DNA of 64,000 nucleotides from Notospermus geniculatus (lineage: Eukaryota; Nemertea; Pilidiophora; Heteronemertea; Lineidae), in the NCBI GenBank assembly GCA_002633025.1, contig NMRB01000978.1:8246-72245 (forward strand), written 5' to 3'. The notes beneath the pieces were generated by a model. It saw only the letters and a list, made by a program, of their open reading frames with translations, was not told the DNA's origin and searched no databases. Below are positions 1-11,900 of the stretch, in pieces; position 1 is the first letter of the stretch, and each line of letters begins with the position of its first letter. Made by a program: the position numbers and the translations under genes.

Positions 1-530
1 TTCCCCCCCCCCCCCCCCCCCCCGATTTACCGAAATCTCGCGCCTCCGTGAATTGACAAACAACATATGTCGACGGTACGGAACACGTCTGCTGCTGGTT
101 TTATATAAAATCACGACCAGGACTCGATAACGGTAATCCGACAACTCATTATAACAACAAAAATTAACGCCAAGTTTCTGAGTGAGGTACATCTGAAGTG
201 AATTTCTTGATAAAGGAGGGTATTGTAAGGCGACCATTCAAACGTGAATTAGAGGCAATGATGGTTAAATGGTCATAGTCGGCTTTATCCAGAAGAAAAT
301 GCATCCCTATGGTATTATTTGCTCATTTATTTTGATTATCAATGATTTAGGATGTGAACATAAGGACATCTGCCCCCTTGGGCTCCGTCAATGGACCACA
401 ACATGATTTGCACCCAGTCCGCATAGCAGGATACTTTGTTGCGGTTTGAATGCATCCAATTCTGCGTCTTGTTACAAAAGAAGTGAAGAAAACGTTGACG
501 CTCTGACTCTGTTCTGTCGATGTTTTGACC
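1..530. other. no gene seen; poly-C run at window start
   Basis: Bases 3-23 are an uninterrupted C run, possibly a real homopolymer or an assembly edge. I see no gene or recognisable repeat in the rest of this stretch. Confidence 0.4.
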
Positions 531-768
531 GATAGACAAATCCCAAATTGACGTAAACGAGAAGATCTGCGCACTTCCGCCGAAATCTCAACCATAACCT
601 CGGTCTGAAACTGAATGACGTGAGTGACGCAGACAACCCCATGACAGTGACGTCGAAGACGTTCGACCACTGCTGAATGGATTGCGTCACGTCAGCTGGA
701 TTCAAATCGAGGTTGTGGTTGTGATTTCGGCGGAAGTGCGCAGATCTGCGAATTCGAGAATCGTCTAT
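531..768. mobile_element. fold-back MITE, copy A
   Basis: Inverted-repeat element. The left arm (GATAGAC... then CTGCGCACTTCCGCCGAAAT near 568-587) is the imperfect reverse complement of the right arm (ATTTCGGCGGAAGTGCGCAG near 723-742, ending GTCTAT). It has no coding capacity. A second copy follows directly, so the two form a tandem pair. Confidence 0.7.
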
Positions 769-769
769 A

Positions 770-956
770 GATAGACCGTTCTCAAACTCACGTAAACGAC
801 AAAGAGTGCGCACTTCCGCCGAAATTTCGACCATAACATCGGTCTGAAAGACAGTGACTTCGATGACGTTGTGTCACGTCACCTGGTTTCAGATCGAGGT
901 TCTGGTTGAGGTCCCGGGGGAAGTGCGCAGATCTGCGAATGCGAGATTCGTCTATA
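770..956. mobile_element. fold-back MITE, copy B
   Basis: Second copy of the 531-768 element: same GATAGAC-type end, same GTGCGCACTTCCGCCGAAAT arm near 808-827 and inverted partner near 911-950. The arms are more diverged and the loop is shorter than in copy A. Confidence 0.65.
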
Positions 957-1949
957 TCAAGATATTTTCATGTTACTCGTTTAAAAATTTATCTTCTGAC
1001 GAGGTCGATGTTTTAATTTAAGGAAAAAGCAATAAGAATGAGTAGGCATCATATTTCTTCATGTCGGAAAACCCGGCACCTTGGTGGAGTACCACCAACT
1101 GGGCCCATCGGGGAGTCGCACATCAGTGGACAATCTCCGGTTTTCTGTCTTAAGGTGGTAATGGGAGGAAAAAGAATGTTAAGACGGCGTAAGACTGGCC
1201 CCCCGCCTAGTGTCGGAACCCCCTACTGCGCCAAAATCTTGGCACCGGTGGGGACAATACTGAGCAGTTTTAGGATAATGGGGCGGGGATGCTGCTGTGG
1301 TACTAAAGTTGGAGATTCGGAAGCACTTCTTTGAATACCTCATTGACCTTCTGTAAAGACAGTAAGATTTCTGATTGAAAATCTTTTGGCAAAATTGAAA
1401 TTTCACTTGAATTTGTTGTCGGTGCATAATGGTGACAGCGGGTGTTGAATGAACGCTTTGTGGTTGAAATATTAAAATCTATTAAATTTAAGAATTGGTT
1501 TCCGATCCAATCTGTTGCTTCTGCTTCCTAAGATATCATTTTACGCCGCGAGAACTGGTGGGTTTTAATTTGTTAAAATTTGATGGAACAAATTGCAATG
1601 AATTTCAAGTTTGTGAAAAAAACTGTACATGTATAATGTTAACGGAAGCTAAGAGTTGTGGGACAAAACATTGAGATACATGTATAACTAATTCCTTTGG
1701 TAAAAGTTGAGAAAAAAGATGAGAAGCTTAAATTCTGCATAAAAAAACTGCAAGGTTTCGAACCCAAACGAACGAAACCTGAATCTGCCGAACCAATCTT
1801 GGTCAACAAAACCCACCATCCTGACGTAATCAGAGTCCCTTAGTCACCGCAGCGGTGACGCCGAAGTGAGCAAGTGCTAAAAACCTCTGATATTCTCATG
1901 ATCCAACAAACAGGCAGTAGGCCCTGTCCCATCTCCAGCCTTCTGTTAA
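957..1949. other. intergenic, nothing recognised
   Basis: Short open frames on both strands (for example 1038-1334) have no recognisable domain, no splice context and no family resemblance. I see no gene. Confidence 0.4.
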
Positions 1950-2085
1950 AGGAACTCGAGGAGCAGCTCATTCAGTAAATAATTTGGTTCTTTAAGGCCA
2001 GTTGACAGGACAAAGTGGCGCCTCCATCGAATCGAACCCACGGCCACTCGCCACGAGTCCGCCGATCTGACAGGGCTCCCTGGTG
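1950..2085 (-). repeat. tRNA-derived SINE relic (minus strand)
   Basis: Reading the minus strand, a degenerate tRNA-like head with a B-box-type GGTTCGATTCGATGG-like segment (about 2025-2080) is followed by a body ending in CTGAATGAGCTGCTCC (about 1955-1972). The ACAAAGTGGCGCCTCCA segment and the GAGCAGCTCATTCAG tail are shared with the copy at 4384-4550, so these are the same family. Confidence 0.6.
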
Positions 2086-3756
2086 AGTGTTTCATGAATC
2101 AGTTTTTGCTCCCCTTCACCGGAGATCAGTTTTCATGTTCACATACAAAAATGGGACTCCTGAATGTCGAATTCTACGAGAGGGAGCAGTCTCCTGGCTG
2201 TTGGGCCGATCAAAATGTACCCTGAAGGCAATAATTTCAAGATCTCACGATAACATTTGAGGCCAATCAAACCCACCTCTGATCCACTTTAACCTCACCA
2301 CAAACTCTCTCAGGAAATACCCCACCATAAGTTCTGCGGATTAATTTTTCCAACTCGCCTAGAGGCATGTCGGAAGAATGATTTTATCTTCACCAACTCT
2401 TTCATTCAAAATAATCATGTCGGATGGCGGCCATATTGGCGCTGACAAAATGGCCGCGGGGCTGAGGTAGAGAATTGAAATTAATGACCCTACAATAGAC
2501 GAGGATAAATGTAGTGGTGGAAAATCCCTTGAGGGATTATCGTCATGAAATTTAACATCAGTGAATTATTAGGATACCAGGAAGACTCATTGCTGCAGAA
2601 CGCATCATGCGCAGATGACGTCTTTTAGGGTCATGGCGCAGCAAAACGTCTGCGCGAAATCTGGGGGCGTCGATTCGTTGCTTTTCGGGTTTATTTGTCA
2701 TGCGGTAAAAGGGGGCGCCATCTTGAATGTCCGACGACTTAGGCCCTTATCACTGGTTTAGGCGCTGCTACTTTTGATAAATCGCCTTGTCTGGGTAAAT
2801 ACCGCGCCGCGGCGAAGGAGGGTATCAGAAAGGACACAGCACCCCGAGATCATGACACACATGTTCCTGCAATCACGCAGTTTTCAGCCAACAATTTATT
2901 TCCCCGGTCAGTTACGCGCGCCAAATCTTTTCACCAGCCGCCATCGGTTGCATACTCATACATTTTAACAAATGGATAAAATGTCTTGACAAATCTTCAC
3001 AGCTTGAAACCACAATTCACGAGAATTACAGAAAATAGTTAAACACGTTGTTAACGATTGAATTGGTCGCGTCCGTCTCAACAGGCGGTCTTTCTTCCTG
3101 GTCGTGCGCACGCGCCACGAGTTAATTTATCCTGTTGCAGTATTGTTGCATCCGACGACCCTCCCCCGATACGCTTTTAAGATATTATCCTTACTTGCAA
3201 CCCGTCAATGATACTGTGCAAATTATAAGGATTAAAAAAATGATTGTTAAGTTGAATAGGAAGATGATTCAAGATGGCGGCTTTTATCTCGTCTCGCGAA
3301 ACCACGCGGGAAGTCGGAGTAATGGCAGTCAATATCACCAGCATCTGGACTATGGCCTTCTTTTCCTTCCAATGCCGGTCATACAAGGGTCAGTTGTGTT
3401 AATGACGATTGTATCATCCTCCTTTCAAAAGATACCACACTCTGAGCAGCTGAATTCAACAGACATGAGACCATAGCAGCGCCACGCAATCCTGACATCT
3501 GGTCAGATGATTACAATACCAAGACACTCAGTCATTCCTCAACACAGATCGAGATAGAAATATGAATTTATTCTTATTTTATGAACAAAATGACCAGGGC
3601 ACAATGCCTCATGACATGATATCATATTTCTTGATATTACGCGAACAAGGCACACTCACAATTAGCATTAACACCATTAGGTCACTGTTAAGAAGTAGTT
3701 AGGGATAGATTTCGGTAAGACGAGTTGAGTCGCTCTTCTTTCCTGCCTTCTTAAAG
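2086..3756. other. intergenic, nothing recognised
   Basis: CAAGATGGCGGC-type and CRE-like motifs are scattered here (for example GATGACGTC near 2615). I see no exon with family resemblance. The open frames at 2774-2968 and 3135-3476 look like chance. Confidence 0.35.
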
Positions 3757-4098
3757 CCTACACTGTTAGAAATAACAGAAGATTTTACAGAAAATCTGTG
3801 CAGCAGAGTCCCCAGCACTGGATCTGTAAAATTACAGCGTGATCTGTAAAACTACAGACTTAAATAAATGTTAACAGAGACTTGACTGGAGGCTGACCAA
3901 ATTATATTTTCATACTGCTCCCAGAAGGCATCATAATGGGATGTCCAATGGAGTCCAACCAATACAGGAAAACATGAATCATACCATTAATCATACCATG
4001 TAAATTTACAGAAAGTGATGGGGACTCTGCTGCAGGCACTTTCTGTAAAATTACTGCAAAATTACTACTGTAAAATTAATAATTTCTAACAGTGTAGG
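3757..4098. mobile_element. Tc1/mariner-like MITE
   Basis: Perfect terminal inverted repeats CCTACACTGTTAGAAAT (3757-3773) and ATTTCTAACAGTGTAGG (4082-4098). If the flanking TA is the target duplication, the element itself starts CACTGTTAG, a Tc1/mariner-type signature. The interior repeats TCTGTAAAATTAC motifs in both orientations and has no ORF. Confidence 0.8.
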
Positions 4099-4383
4099 TC
4101 ACAAATGCACCGGGCCCCGTACGATTTTCCCCACCCAGCGGCTTGCTGTGGATTTTTGAGACTGAACTCAGATGTAAGCTGAAATCGCCTCAATGGATAA
4201 GCAGAAATTAAACTAGATCAAACTGGGCACCGTAGAAATTGGCCAGAATGTCTGTTTTTACTCGCCGTACGGGCCCCGGAGTGGATATGTGACTGGGGCT
4301 TAACCCGGGCTTCTTAATAACCGTTTTCCTCCGTTACACACAGTGTCTCAAAGCGCTTCACATTCTCTCCAGAAACTTTCTGA
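4099..4383. other. intergenic, nothing recognised
   Basis: I see no gene or repeat structure in this interval. Confidence 0.35.
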
Positions 4384-4550
4384 TAAACTCAACAAGGAGC
4401 AGCTCATTCAGCGCTTCACACGATCCACTCTCTGACCAGTTGAGAATACAGAGTGGCGACTCCACCAGGAATCGCCACTTTGGGAATCGAACCCGAACCT
4501 TCTCGGTCTCGAGTCCGGCGCTCAACAACTGCGCCCTCCAACCCTTCGTA
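4384..4550 (-). repeat. tRNA-derived SINE (minus strand)
   Basis: On the minus strand, a tRNA-like head (GGAGGGCGCAGTTGTTGAGC A-box region, GGTTCGGGTTCGATTCCC B-box, about 4480-4550) runs into a body ending in GCTGAATGAGCTGCTCC. The terminal module is shared with the SINEs at 1950-2085 and 50680-50878. Confidence 0.75.
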
Positions 4551-5229
4551 GATCCTCGTGCCACCCCAGCTTGTCCGCGGACAACCCCGCCGCCAATCTT
4601 TCTTCCTTGCACAGATTTCACCAACATAAAAACCTCCATTGATATCAAAAAACTTTAATAACGTGAGATTGATTTTCACATCAACAATAGTAAAAATTTA
4701 ATGGCGAGGGTTCATGAGTGCCACCCCCCTCCAGGCTGACGTGTTGACGTGTTGTAAGCAAGACACGCACAGTTAGGCCAACCACAATTGACGACTATTG
4801 ACAAACAAACTTTATGGGACGACTGTTTTTTTTCACTCCAATACCCGTTTTGTCATTATGGCCCGCAACAAGACGTTTTTGTCATTTTTTTCAGCTGGCT
4901 GCCGGTGAATTCGGAATTTCTCTGCGGGTGGGTGGAAGATACAAATCCGTGCAGAAACTGTCGACTTCTTCAGGCGGTGAATGAAAATTCATTTCTGTGG
5001 CTATGTAACATCTTTTCCACTTTAATATATGAACCTTTTATAAAATCCAGTGCAAAATTTGTTGTCTTCGTTGTTTCCTTCACCCTTGAATTTGTTTCCA
5101 AAAAACGAAGATTCAACCAAGATCTTTTATGATAAAGGTGACAATGCGCGTGGACTTGAGAAAATAAAGTGTGGTGAAACTGAACAGTATAGCGCTGAGA
5201 CTGATCTTATGAAGACAAAGAGTAACCAG
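4551..5229. other. intergenic, nothing recognised
   Basis: An open frame at 4788-5132 has no recognisable domain. I see no other feature. Confidence 0.35.
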
Positions 5230-5385
5230 TTTAACTTTTTGTCCCGACAGGGCGGCGCTGTGAGCGGTGCGACGGGGACGTCAAAACAGAGCAAACTGTG
5301 GCGTCATGACGTCATTGACGCAGTGCAACACTGACGAAACGTCGAGGTGCAACGTTCCGAACGCCTCCCAGTGGCGGTAGTTGTG
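5230..5385. repeat. repeat-family member with CCCGACAGGGCGGCGC end
   Basis: It begins TTGTCCCGACAGGGCGGCGC and contains GACGTCATTGACGCAGTGCA. The same blocks in the same order occur at 11720-11895, including the closing GCCTCC(C/T)AGTGGCGG. It is probably a non-autonomous DNA element. The next element (5395-5775) shares part of the same sequence. Confidence 0.6.
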
Positions 5386-5394
5386 CAGGCTGTT

Positions 5395-5775
5395 AATGAG
5401 GAACCGGACGAACTAACGTCACGACGTGGCGCTGCGATCGATGAGACCGGAGTTTCATTTTTCAACGTGATTTCAAGTCATTTCCATTAACTTCTGGCGT
5501 GAAATAAACCCTATTTTTTCGGTCGCATGACATTAAAATTTGCGCCATCTTGTCGCGGATGAAAATTTCTGCAATTTCTTTGCTTTTTTTTCTTAAAATA
5601 AAGAGGTAGGATGGCGATAACGGCAACGTCTTTATCCCATTTTTCCTGTAGAAAAATGTACAGCAGATTTTTCATGACGCAACGTCAGCACATAAAACGA
5701 CGTCAATGACGTCGGTTCGGTCTCATCGATCGCTGCGCCGACCTGTCGGGATAAACGGCACGCCGGTTCCTCATT
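5395..5775. mobile_element. MITE with AATGAGGAACCGG ends
   Basis: Terminal inverted repeats AATGAGGAACCGG (from 5395) and CCGGTTCCTCATT (5763-5775). The GCGATCGATGAGACCG block near the left end recurs inverted near 5725-5740. There is no ORF. It shares modules with the repeats at 5230 and 11698. Confidence 0.7.
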
Positions 5776-8266
5776 GCCTTTTGCTCCATACGAAATGGAG
5801 GCCCCTTTCCAGTAGGGGATGAGAACCCAACATTTGGGCCACACACCAGTGGAATTATGGGTAACTAAGTACGAGGAAGATAAACTGTGGAAAAAAGTTG
5901 ATTAGAAATTTATCAAGAGCGCGTGCACGGCGGATTCACCATAGAAACCACCAAGCTCTACATTGTCATTATATCAAAATATTTTGATAAAGTTATCCTA
6001 ACTGAACCATTATGTGACGGGCGTACAGTGATTGCATAACGCCATTTGTATGCCAATCAGGTCCATGATACCGGTACCCTGAATGAAGGAGGGCGCAAGC
6101 CAAGGGCCACAATTGCTCGGCACGCTCATGGTCCCTTTTTAGCCTGAAGAGGTCTCCATGTGGCATTGTTGACGTTAAGTTGCACTTAAAGTAAAAACAA
6201 GCGCGAGGGACGCGAGAATTCTTCCACCGTTTACAGCTGTTGGTGATAAATCGATTGGCCAATCAGGTGCGTCGTTACAAATAAAACTCGTTGCTAGCAT
6301 AATATTTCGTTGCTCATCAGATGTAACAAAGTGATTCGTTGCACAGTGGCGATGATTGTAATGATGTATTATGACATTCCTCACTTGTCATGTATAAATT
6401 TACTAGTATTAGTTTAGGATTTGTCGGCGGAGTTCCGAGGAATTCTCCTAGGAAGACCTATACTCTGATGATGAGTTATTTCCCAGATCACCAGAGTGAG
6501 TGACCCTCATACATGTATTTGATGAGTGGGACCCTTCTCTTTGCCTCCATCAGCCAAGATCATCCCTGCAAACCTTTAGAGCCAGGGTCTAAAACTCATG
6601 CGACTTCACCATCCGCTAAGTCGATTATTACCCGGCAATAAAATCAGGGTATCTCAAAAAGGGTCCGTAAGGGTCTTGATACAAAGGGTTGCAGCTGACC
6701 AGACCAGGGGGTCAGGAAGGGCTGCAGGGGGCCAATTACGTTATGTTTGACGAAGAGGGTTTGGGTAATTTTGAAGAATTTGATGTCTTCATTATTGGTT
6801 ACAATGTCGTGGTTATTTCAATATTTTGGTCAGTCATGTCAGTATTCTTTTTGAGCTTTGGAAAAAAACTTCGTCCATCACAGCTTACGGTGGATTAGAG
6901 TCAGATAGCGTAGCGACGTGGGCATTTTTATACATGGGTCATTAATATTTCATCTTATCACTAATCAGATGGATCTCCTCCATCCCTCAACTCATCGCCG
7001 TTTTACTAACCTATAATTTTCATCATTAAATCGGATTAAAAACAATTCAGACCCCCTATTAATAAACCGAGTGTAATTTTGTCTCAAGCTGCATCACGAT
7101 ATAAAAACCATCGGTCAGGGGCCGCACGAATTTCGGACTCCCCAAACAATACCCTGCACATCCCTCTTCATCCGGACGTTAATAACCATGTTCTGCCCTC
7201 AAAGAAACACGTGACATCGTTATTTTACTAATTAAGGCTGAGCGTCGGGTAATTAAGGGGGCTGGTCATTTTATGGCCATTGTCACAGTGATGCTGAGGC
7301 GAGAGATGGAACTCATCCAGTAACATTTCTTACTCCTAATTTATGTCGGCCAAGAATTTCCTCTGATCAGATTTTACCAGAAATAAAAAAATGCTTTTGA
7401 CTTCAATCTGTCAACATTTTATTTCGTAGATTGATTGGAATTCTGGCATAGAACCAGTAGCTTGCGTCGCAGGAAAGCGCTCCCGTAGACGTTGCCATCC
7501 GGTCTGGCCTCAAGTTCGGTGAGTAGTTTCGTTACTAAACTATCCTTTAGGTAAATCCCCGATCAACACAAATTATGTGAATTACTTCACTTATTTGCGT
7601 GCTGACGTCTGTTGTTTATGTCGTGACGTAATGCAAACATGTGCACGTTGACAGTCAGACGACAAGATGGCTGTTTGTTCACAACAAATGTACCATTCTT
7701 AATTTGAAAACAAGTCGGAGACAGATTTCGTTTTGACTCTAGATGAGCAAAAGGAGTGTTTGGATTTGAGTTGAATACTACTTGATCGGTTGTTTTGTTT
7801 ACGACTCCTGTGTTTACTGTACTTAGTTGAGACCGCTTGACCCACGTGATCGGCCCTGATCCGATCATCAACAACAAGACATCTCAAACCACTTGAGAAA
7901 TCACGTGACCTAATCACATGTCAAACGAGCGGAGTCAGCAATCAAACGCCAGCCGACAATACGACCAAATCACCCGTACGGAATTTAACCAGCCTGTCCC
8001 GTCATTGTACAAGGATGGACACTTAAAACGGCATTGTTCGTGCAATTAACAACCACGGGGGGCTATTTGCCTCTTGCCCCTTTAATCTTACGCGATCAAT
8101 CAGTCGAAGATAGGCAGATTATTAGTTAGCCAGGCCGAAAGAAGATATTCTTTGTTTTACCGCCTTGCACCCCATAATAGGAGTAACCGTCTTCTCCATC
8201 CTTTCCTTATAATGCCAAAGACATTGAGGAAACCAACCGGTTGTGAATCGTCATGGGGTCTTGCAG
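5776..8266. other. intergenic, no gene; homeobox-type AT-rich motifs
   Basis: No exon is recognised. Around 7215-7260 there are several TAATTA-type motifs and a conserved-looking AT-rich block, which could be regulatory sequence for a neighbouring developmental gene; this is inference only. The open frames at 5993-6384 and 7587-7917 show no domain. Confidence 0.3.
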
Positions 8267-8578
8267 CAAGGGCGTAGGCTGGGGGGGTGCACAGGGTGCA
8301 CGTGCACCCTCCCACAGCAGTGAGAGAGTTCCGCTCTGGCAAGCAGAAAAAAATCAAGCCTGTAATCGTGTAGATTTTGGCTAAGAATACTGCTGAAATC
8401 ACGTCTCAGAGCATCCAGATTCCAAAATTTTCTGGGGCAGGACCCCCAGACCCCCCTCCAGAACACACCTTTCTTACTTTTCAGCATTACTCTGAAACTT
8501 CATGCCTACACCAGCTGCATGAGTTCCGCTTTTGCAAAAATGTGCACCTCCCCGGGCTCAGACCAGCCTACGCCCTTG
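8267..8578. mobile_element. MITE with CAAGGGCGTAGGCTGG ends
   Basis: Left end CAAGGGCGTAGGCTGG (about 8267-8282) and right end CCAGCCTACGCCCTTG (about 8563-8578) are inverted. Inside are G/C-rich GGGGGGTGCAC and GTGCACCTCCCC blocks and an inward CAGACCCCCCTCCAG motif. The overall build resembles the G-rich elements at 49625 and 52928. Confidence 0.75.
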
Positions 8579-8639
8579 TGCAGAGTGCCAAATTTGCCAT
8601 TATGATAACACTAATGACAGGCGAATTATGGCACGAGCA

Positions 8640-8770
8640 ATTGCTGGAGGAAACCAGGGTTCCAGGAGAAAACCTGCGCTGTCAAAGGCAGTCGTTCTCC
8701 CCGTCGCACGAACAACATTTCCGACGAGATCGAACCAGAAACATCAGCAGTACCAGGCGCTGATGGACAG
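8640..8770 (-). repeat. tRNA-derived SINE relic (minus strand)
   Basis: It carries GGAGGAAACCAGGGTTCC and AGGAGAAAACCTGCG, diverged from the body of the SINEs at 34573-34765 and 34952-35150. It is followed by a degraded tRNA-like head (GAGATCGAACCAGAAAC, CCAGGCGCTGATGG). The orientation is minus, as in the 34-kb copies. Confidence 0.6.
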
Positions 8771-9727
8771 GCTGATTATATTGGCAGCACCACGCCTCTA
8801 ACCTCAGGATGAGATGATGGTCTCCCGAGCCAAACAAACCGGTGTAACGTCTTCTAGTGTTCTTTATATCTCAGTGTTTCCAGACATTAGGCGGCTGTAG
8901 GTTGAGAGACCATGAATTTTCATTCGGGAAACTCAGGGAAACCTGTCACTCTCGTTTCATAGCGTTCTCCATAAAATGAAGGGAAACACTGGGAAAGGGG
9001 AACACCGTGACACTTTACACCGCAAGCTGGATCACAACGTATGTCTTGATTACTAGAACCACGGTATGGTTTCTGGTGTCTCATGCGGAAGAATCAAGAG
9101 AAGTCATTTCTGATGTTGCCTTAGATGTTTCGGTGGATGACCCCACGACCCTCGATCACTGAAATCGGACGAACCATTGTCAGGCCGGGAATGTGTCACC
9201 TGGTCAACAAGGCCGCCATCTTGGTTTCGATAGATAATCGCAATTTCAACACGCGATCAGTGATTGGGGCCCAACTCTAGTAGAACAACTTCTCATGTAC
9301 ATAATGCACATTCAATGCATGGGAATTTCAAAATGCAGCATTGCCATGTAGACAATGAGTGCATTTCACACTATTTTGAATGGCAGGCTGCACATGTCGT
9401 GTAGTACATCTCTGCACATACTCTGTGTATACTCAAGGTGACATCATACCTCAATTAAAAGACAGTCATTTGCCCTTTATGGGCTAAAAACTTAACATAA
9501 AGATGTTTTAATCAAAGTAGCTTTTTTGTCTGAAGTTTTTGATGCTGGGTCCGGTTGTTTGGTTAGCGTGACTTGCCCTTTGAAGCGACGGAGATGAGTC
9601 GAAGAACAAAGCTTTGTACTTCATCACAATTTAAACACAAGTCATCAGCTGGAATCTTTGACAGCCAGTCAGGAACTCCGTGGTTCGAACCCTTTCATCG
9701 CTCAAGAGGTATGTCCATATCAAATCG
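8771..9727. other. intergenic, nothing recognised
   Basis: I see no gene in this interval. Confidence 0.35.
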
Positions 9728-9795
9728 CGGTGAAAGACATAGCTTCCTACCGGACTCGAACCCACGGACCCTCGCATAAGGCATCAATCGCCAGC
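9728..9795 (-). repeat. SINE fragment (minus strand)
   Basis: On the minus strand the order CCTTATGCGAGGGTCCGTGG, GTTCGAGTCCGGTAGGAAGC, ATGTCTTTCACC matches the plus-strand fragment at 32516-32580. This is a tRNA-like B-box region plus the adjoining body. Confidence 0.6.
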
Positions 9796-9879
9796 ACTCC
9801 ATATCAAATACAGTGTCATTTCAGATAGAAATCTGAAATGGGCAACCTGTGTTCATGTTCGTGCTTGGAGTACTCGTCC

Positions 9880-9950
9880 AATGAGACGACGGCGTCCCAC
9901 AGGGTTCCGTAATTGGGCCTACTCAGTTTCATATGTACATGTATATGTAC
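9880..9950 (+). pseudogene. possible LINE reverse-transcriptase relic
   Basis: One frame reads DDGVPQGSVIGPTQF, close to the GVPQGSVLGP motif of non-LTR retrotransposon reverse transcriptases. A stop lies just upstream and no other RT motif is seen nearby. It is either a very short relic or chance. Confidence 0.3.
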
Positions 9951-11697
9951 TCGTGGCTGTATACATGTAAGTCTAATACAAGTACAACAATGTAATTCCA
10001 CGGTGTTGGAGATCAAATTCGGCCTGGAGTCCTCCATTCCACTCCAGGGATCTCAAATCCGTGCAGACGTGATTTTGGGGACACTCTGTAAGCAGTTGAC
10101 GAAATCCTTAATTTGTCCACTTTGATAAACTTGGCGACACATGTTTGAAAACTCGCGAGATTCGATCACGTGGTGGAGCATCCAACCATTTGCCGTATCG
10201 AAATAAACGCCTACGCGCCCGCCGGCTTCATTTTATGAACCAGTGTCTTACCAGAGTCGTCAACTTACGGGAAATGGCCCGGGGGTAGGGCAGAAACGGC
10301 ATGGCCTCGGGGCATCCTCGAGACGCCCTACGCAATGCTTAAATGGCATCACCCCAGGGGGTAAAGAAATTGGTGACATATTTGAAATATTGGGCGGAAT
10401 AAACTTTGAAATATTTCAATTGAAGTTCAGCATAAAACGTTGACTCGTGTCTGGGCGGGAACGGTCCATTCAGAAGTTTTTCATCCGAAGTTTACTTTTT
10501 GAAAAACAAACGCCCTGAACTTAAATGTTGGGATCCTCTTCGCCGATGGGTGGTATGAGTTTTCTTTCATTTTAGTAAAAAAATGTGTCCACGAATTTCG
10601 TATCGGCAGAGGTATTTGAACCCTCCTCCCCAGGAATGTTGGGCATAGAGGACGTCTTAAACGACTTTTAATTGTCGGTCTTATACAGATCCATTCATCA
10701 TTCGCTTCTGAGGGACCGAACAGTGGCTGTCAGTTCCCCAGTTTTAATCTTCTTTCATCGTCTCAGCTTTGAGGGCCGCGTCTTCCGACGAAACATATGC
10801 GTTCTTTGGCGTCTGCACGTTCATCCTTCATCGTCTCGGCCTCGGTCTCTAGCGTCAACTTCGTCTTGCACACGGTTCCTCTTTTGAACATATGTATGTC
10901 CTTGCTGACACTTCCTTTTCTCCGTCATTTTGGACGAACATCATTTAAAGATACCAAACTCGAGACCAATCCTAATCTATTATATCACTTAATCAAAGAA
11001 AATCCCGCATTCACATAAAAATAATTCGCAGTCATTGCATCAATTGTTCGTTCCGCGGGTCCGTTTGCCTTTTATATCAAACCATCGACGTCCCACAACA
11101 ATTTTAATTGGTATGATCTGCTGCCACGTGGCACCGGAACAAGAATCCATCCTCTGTTTCCGTCGAGAGGTGGCCTACGTCTGTTGAGATGTTATTCAAC
11201 AAATAACTGTCTAAATCGTTCCTTCCTTTGTGGAGAGCTCCGTTTGGTTTGTATAAAATGAGGACCGAGCACGTGCCACGTGCAAGGATCGCGATGACGC
11301 GCGTGCACGCGTGTCAGCGGGGGTCTAATGTAAACACGGGTTATCTCTTAACTGAAGTCGAGCTGACGTCACCCCATTACTTTTAGCTTTTGTGATGATG
11401 TTGTGGGCCTGTTCTGTCATTTCAGCTGACCTCAAAGACTAGGCCCTACCGGTACCCGCTACCTTAAGTTTGGAATCGATGTCAGGGTCTTGTCCATGTC
11501 AGTGGGCCTAGAAGAGGGAACGGAGGACCGCTGAAGCCTCAGATATGATTCGTTGTCAAAATCGTTCAATGCCTAAAATCATCTCTTGGTAACGCTGATG
11601 GCGACGTTCGGGATTGGTCGTGGCCGTCCGTTGAAACTAACACCGCGAGCAAAAATACGTCGGTAATGTGATTTTAGCACGGTTCAGGAATGCATTG
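9951..11697. other. intergenic, nothing recognised
   Basis: I see no gene. The open frames at 10672-11018 are low-complexity Ser/Arg-rich readings without a domain. Confidence 0.35.
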
Positions 11698-11900
11698 CTA
11701 ATGAGGAACCCGCATACCGGTAACTTTTTATCCCGACAGGGCGGCGCTTTGAGCGGTTGTACCGAAGACGTCAAAAACAGAGCAAAGCAACGTAATAACG
11801 ACGCGTCACGACGTCATTGACGCAGTGCAACACGGACGAGACGTCGTAAAAACGAAACAACCGCTCACAGCGCCTCCTAGTGGCGGCAGTTCTGCAAGTT
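11698..11900. repeat. repeat-family member with CCCGACAGGGCGGCGC block
   Basis: It contains TAATGAGGAACC, then CCCGACAGGGCGGCGC, GACGTCATTGACGCAGTGCA and a closing CGCCTCCTAGTGGCGG. The blocks are in the same order as in 5230-5385, and the start matches the terminus of 5395-5775. Confidence 0.65.
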
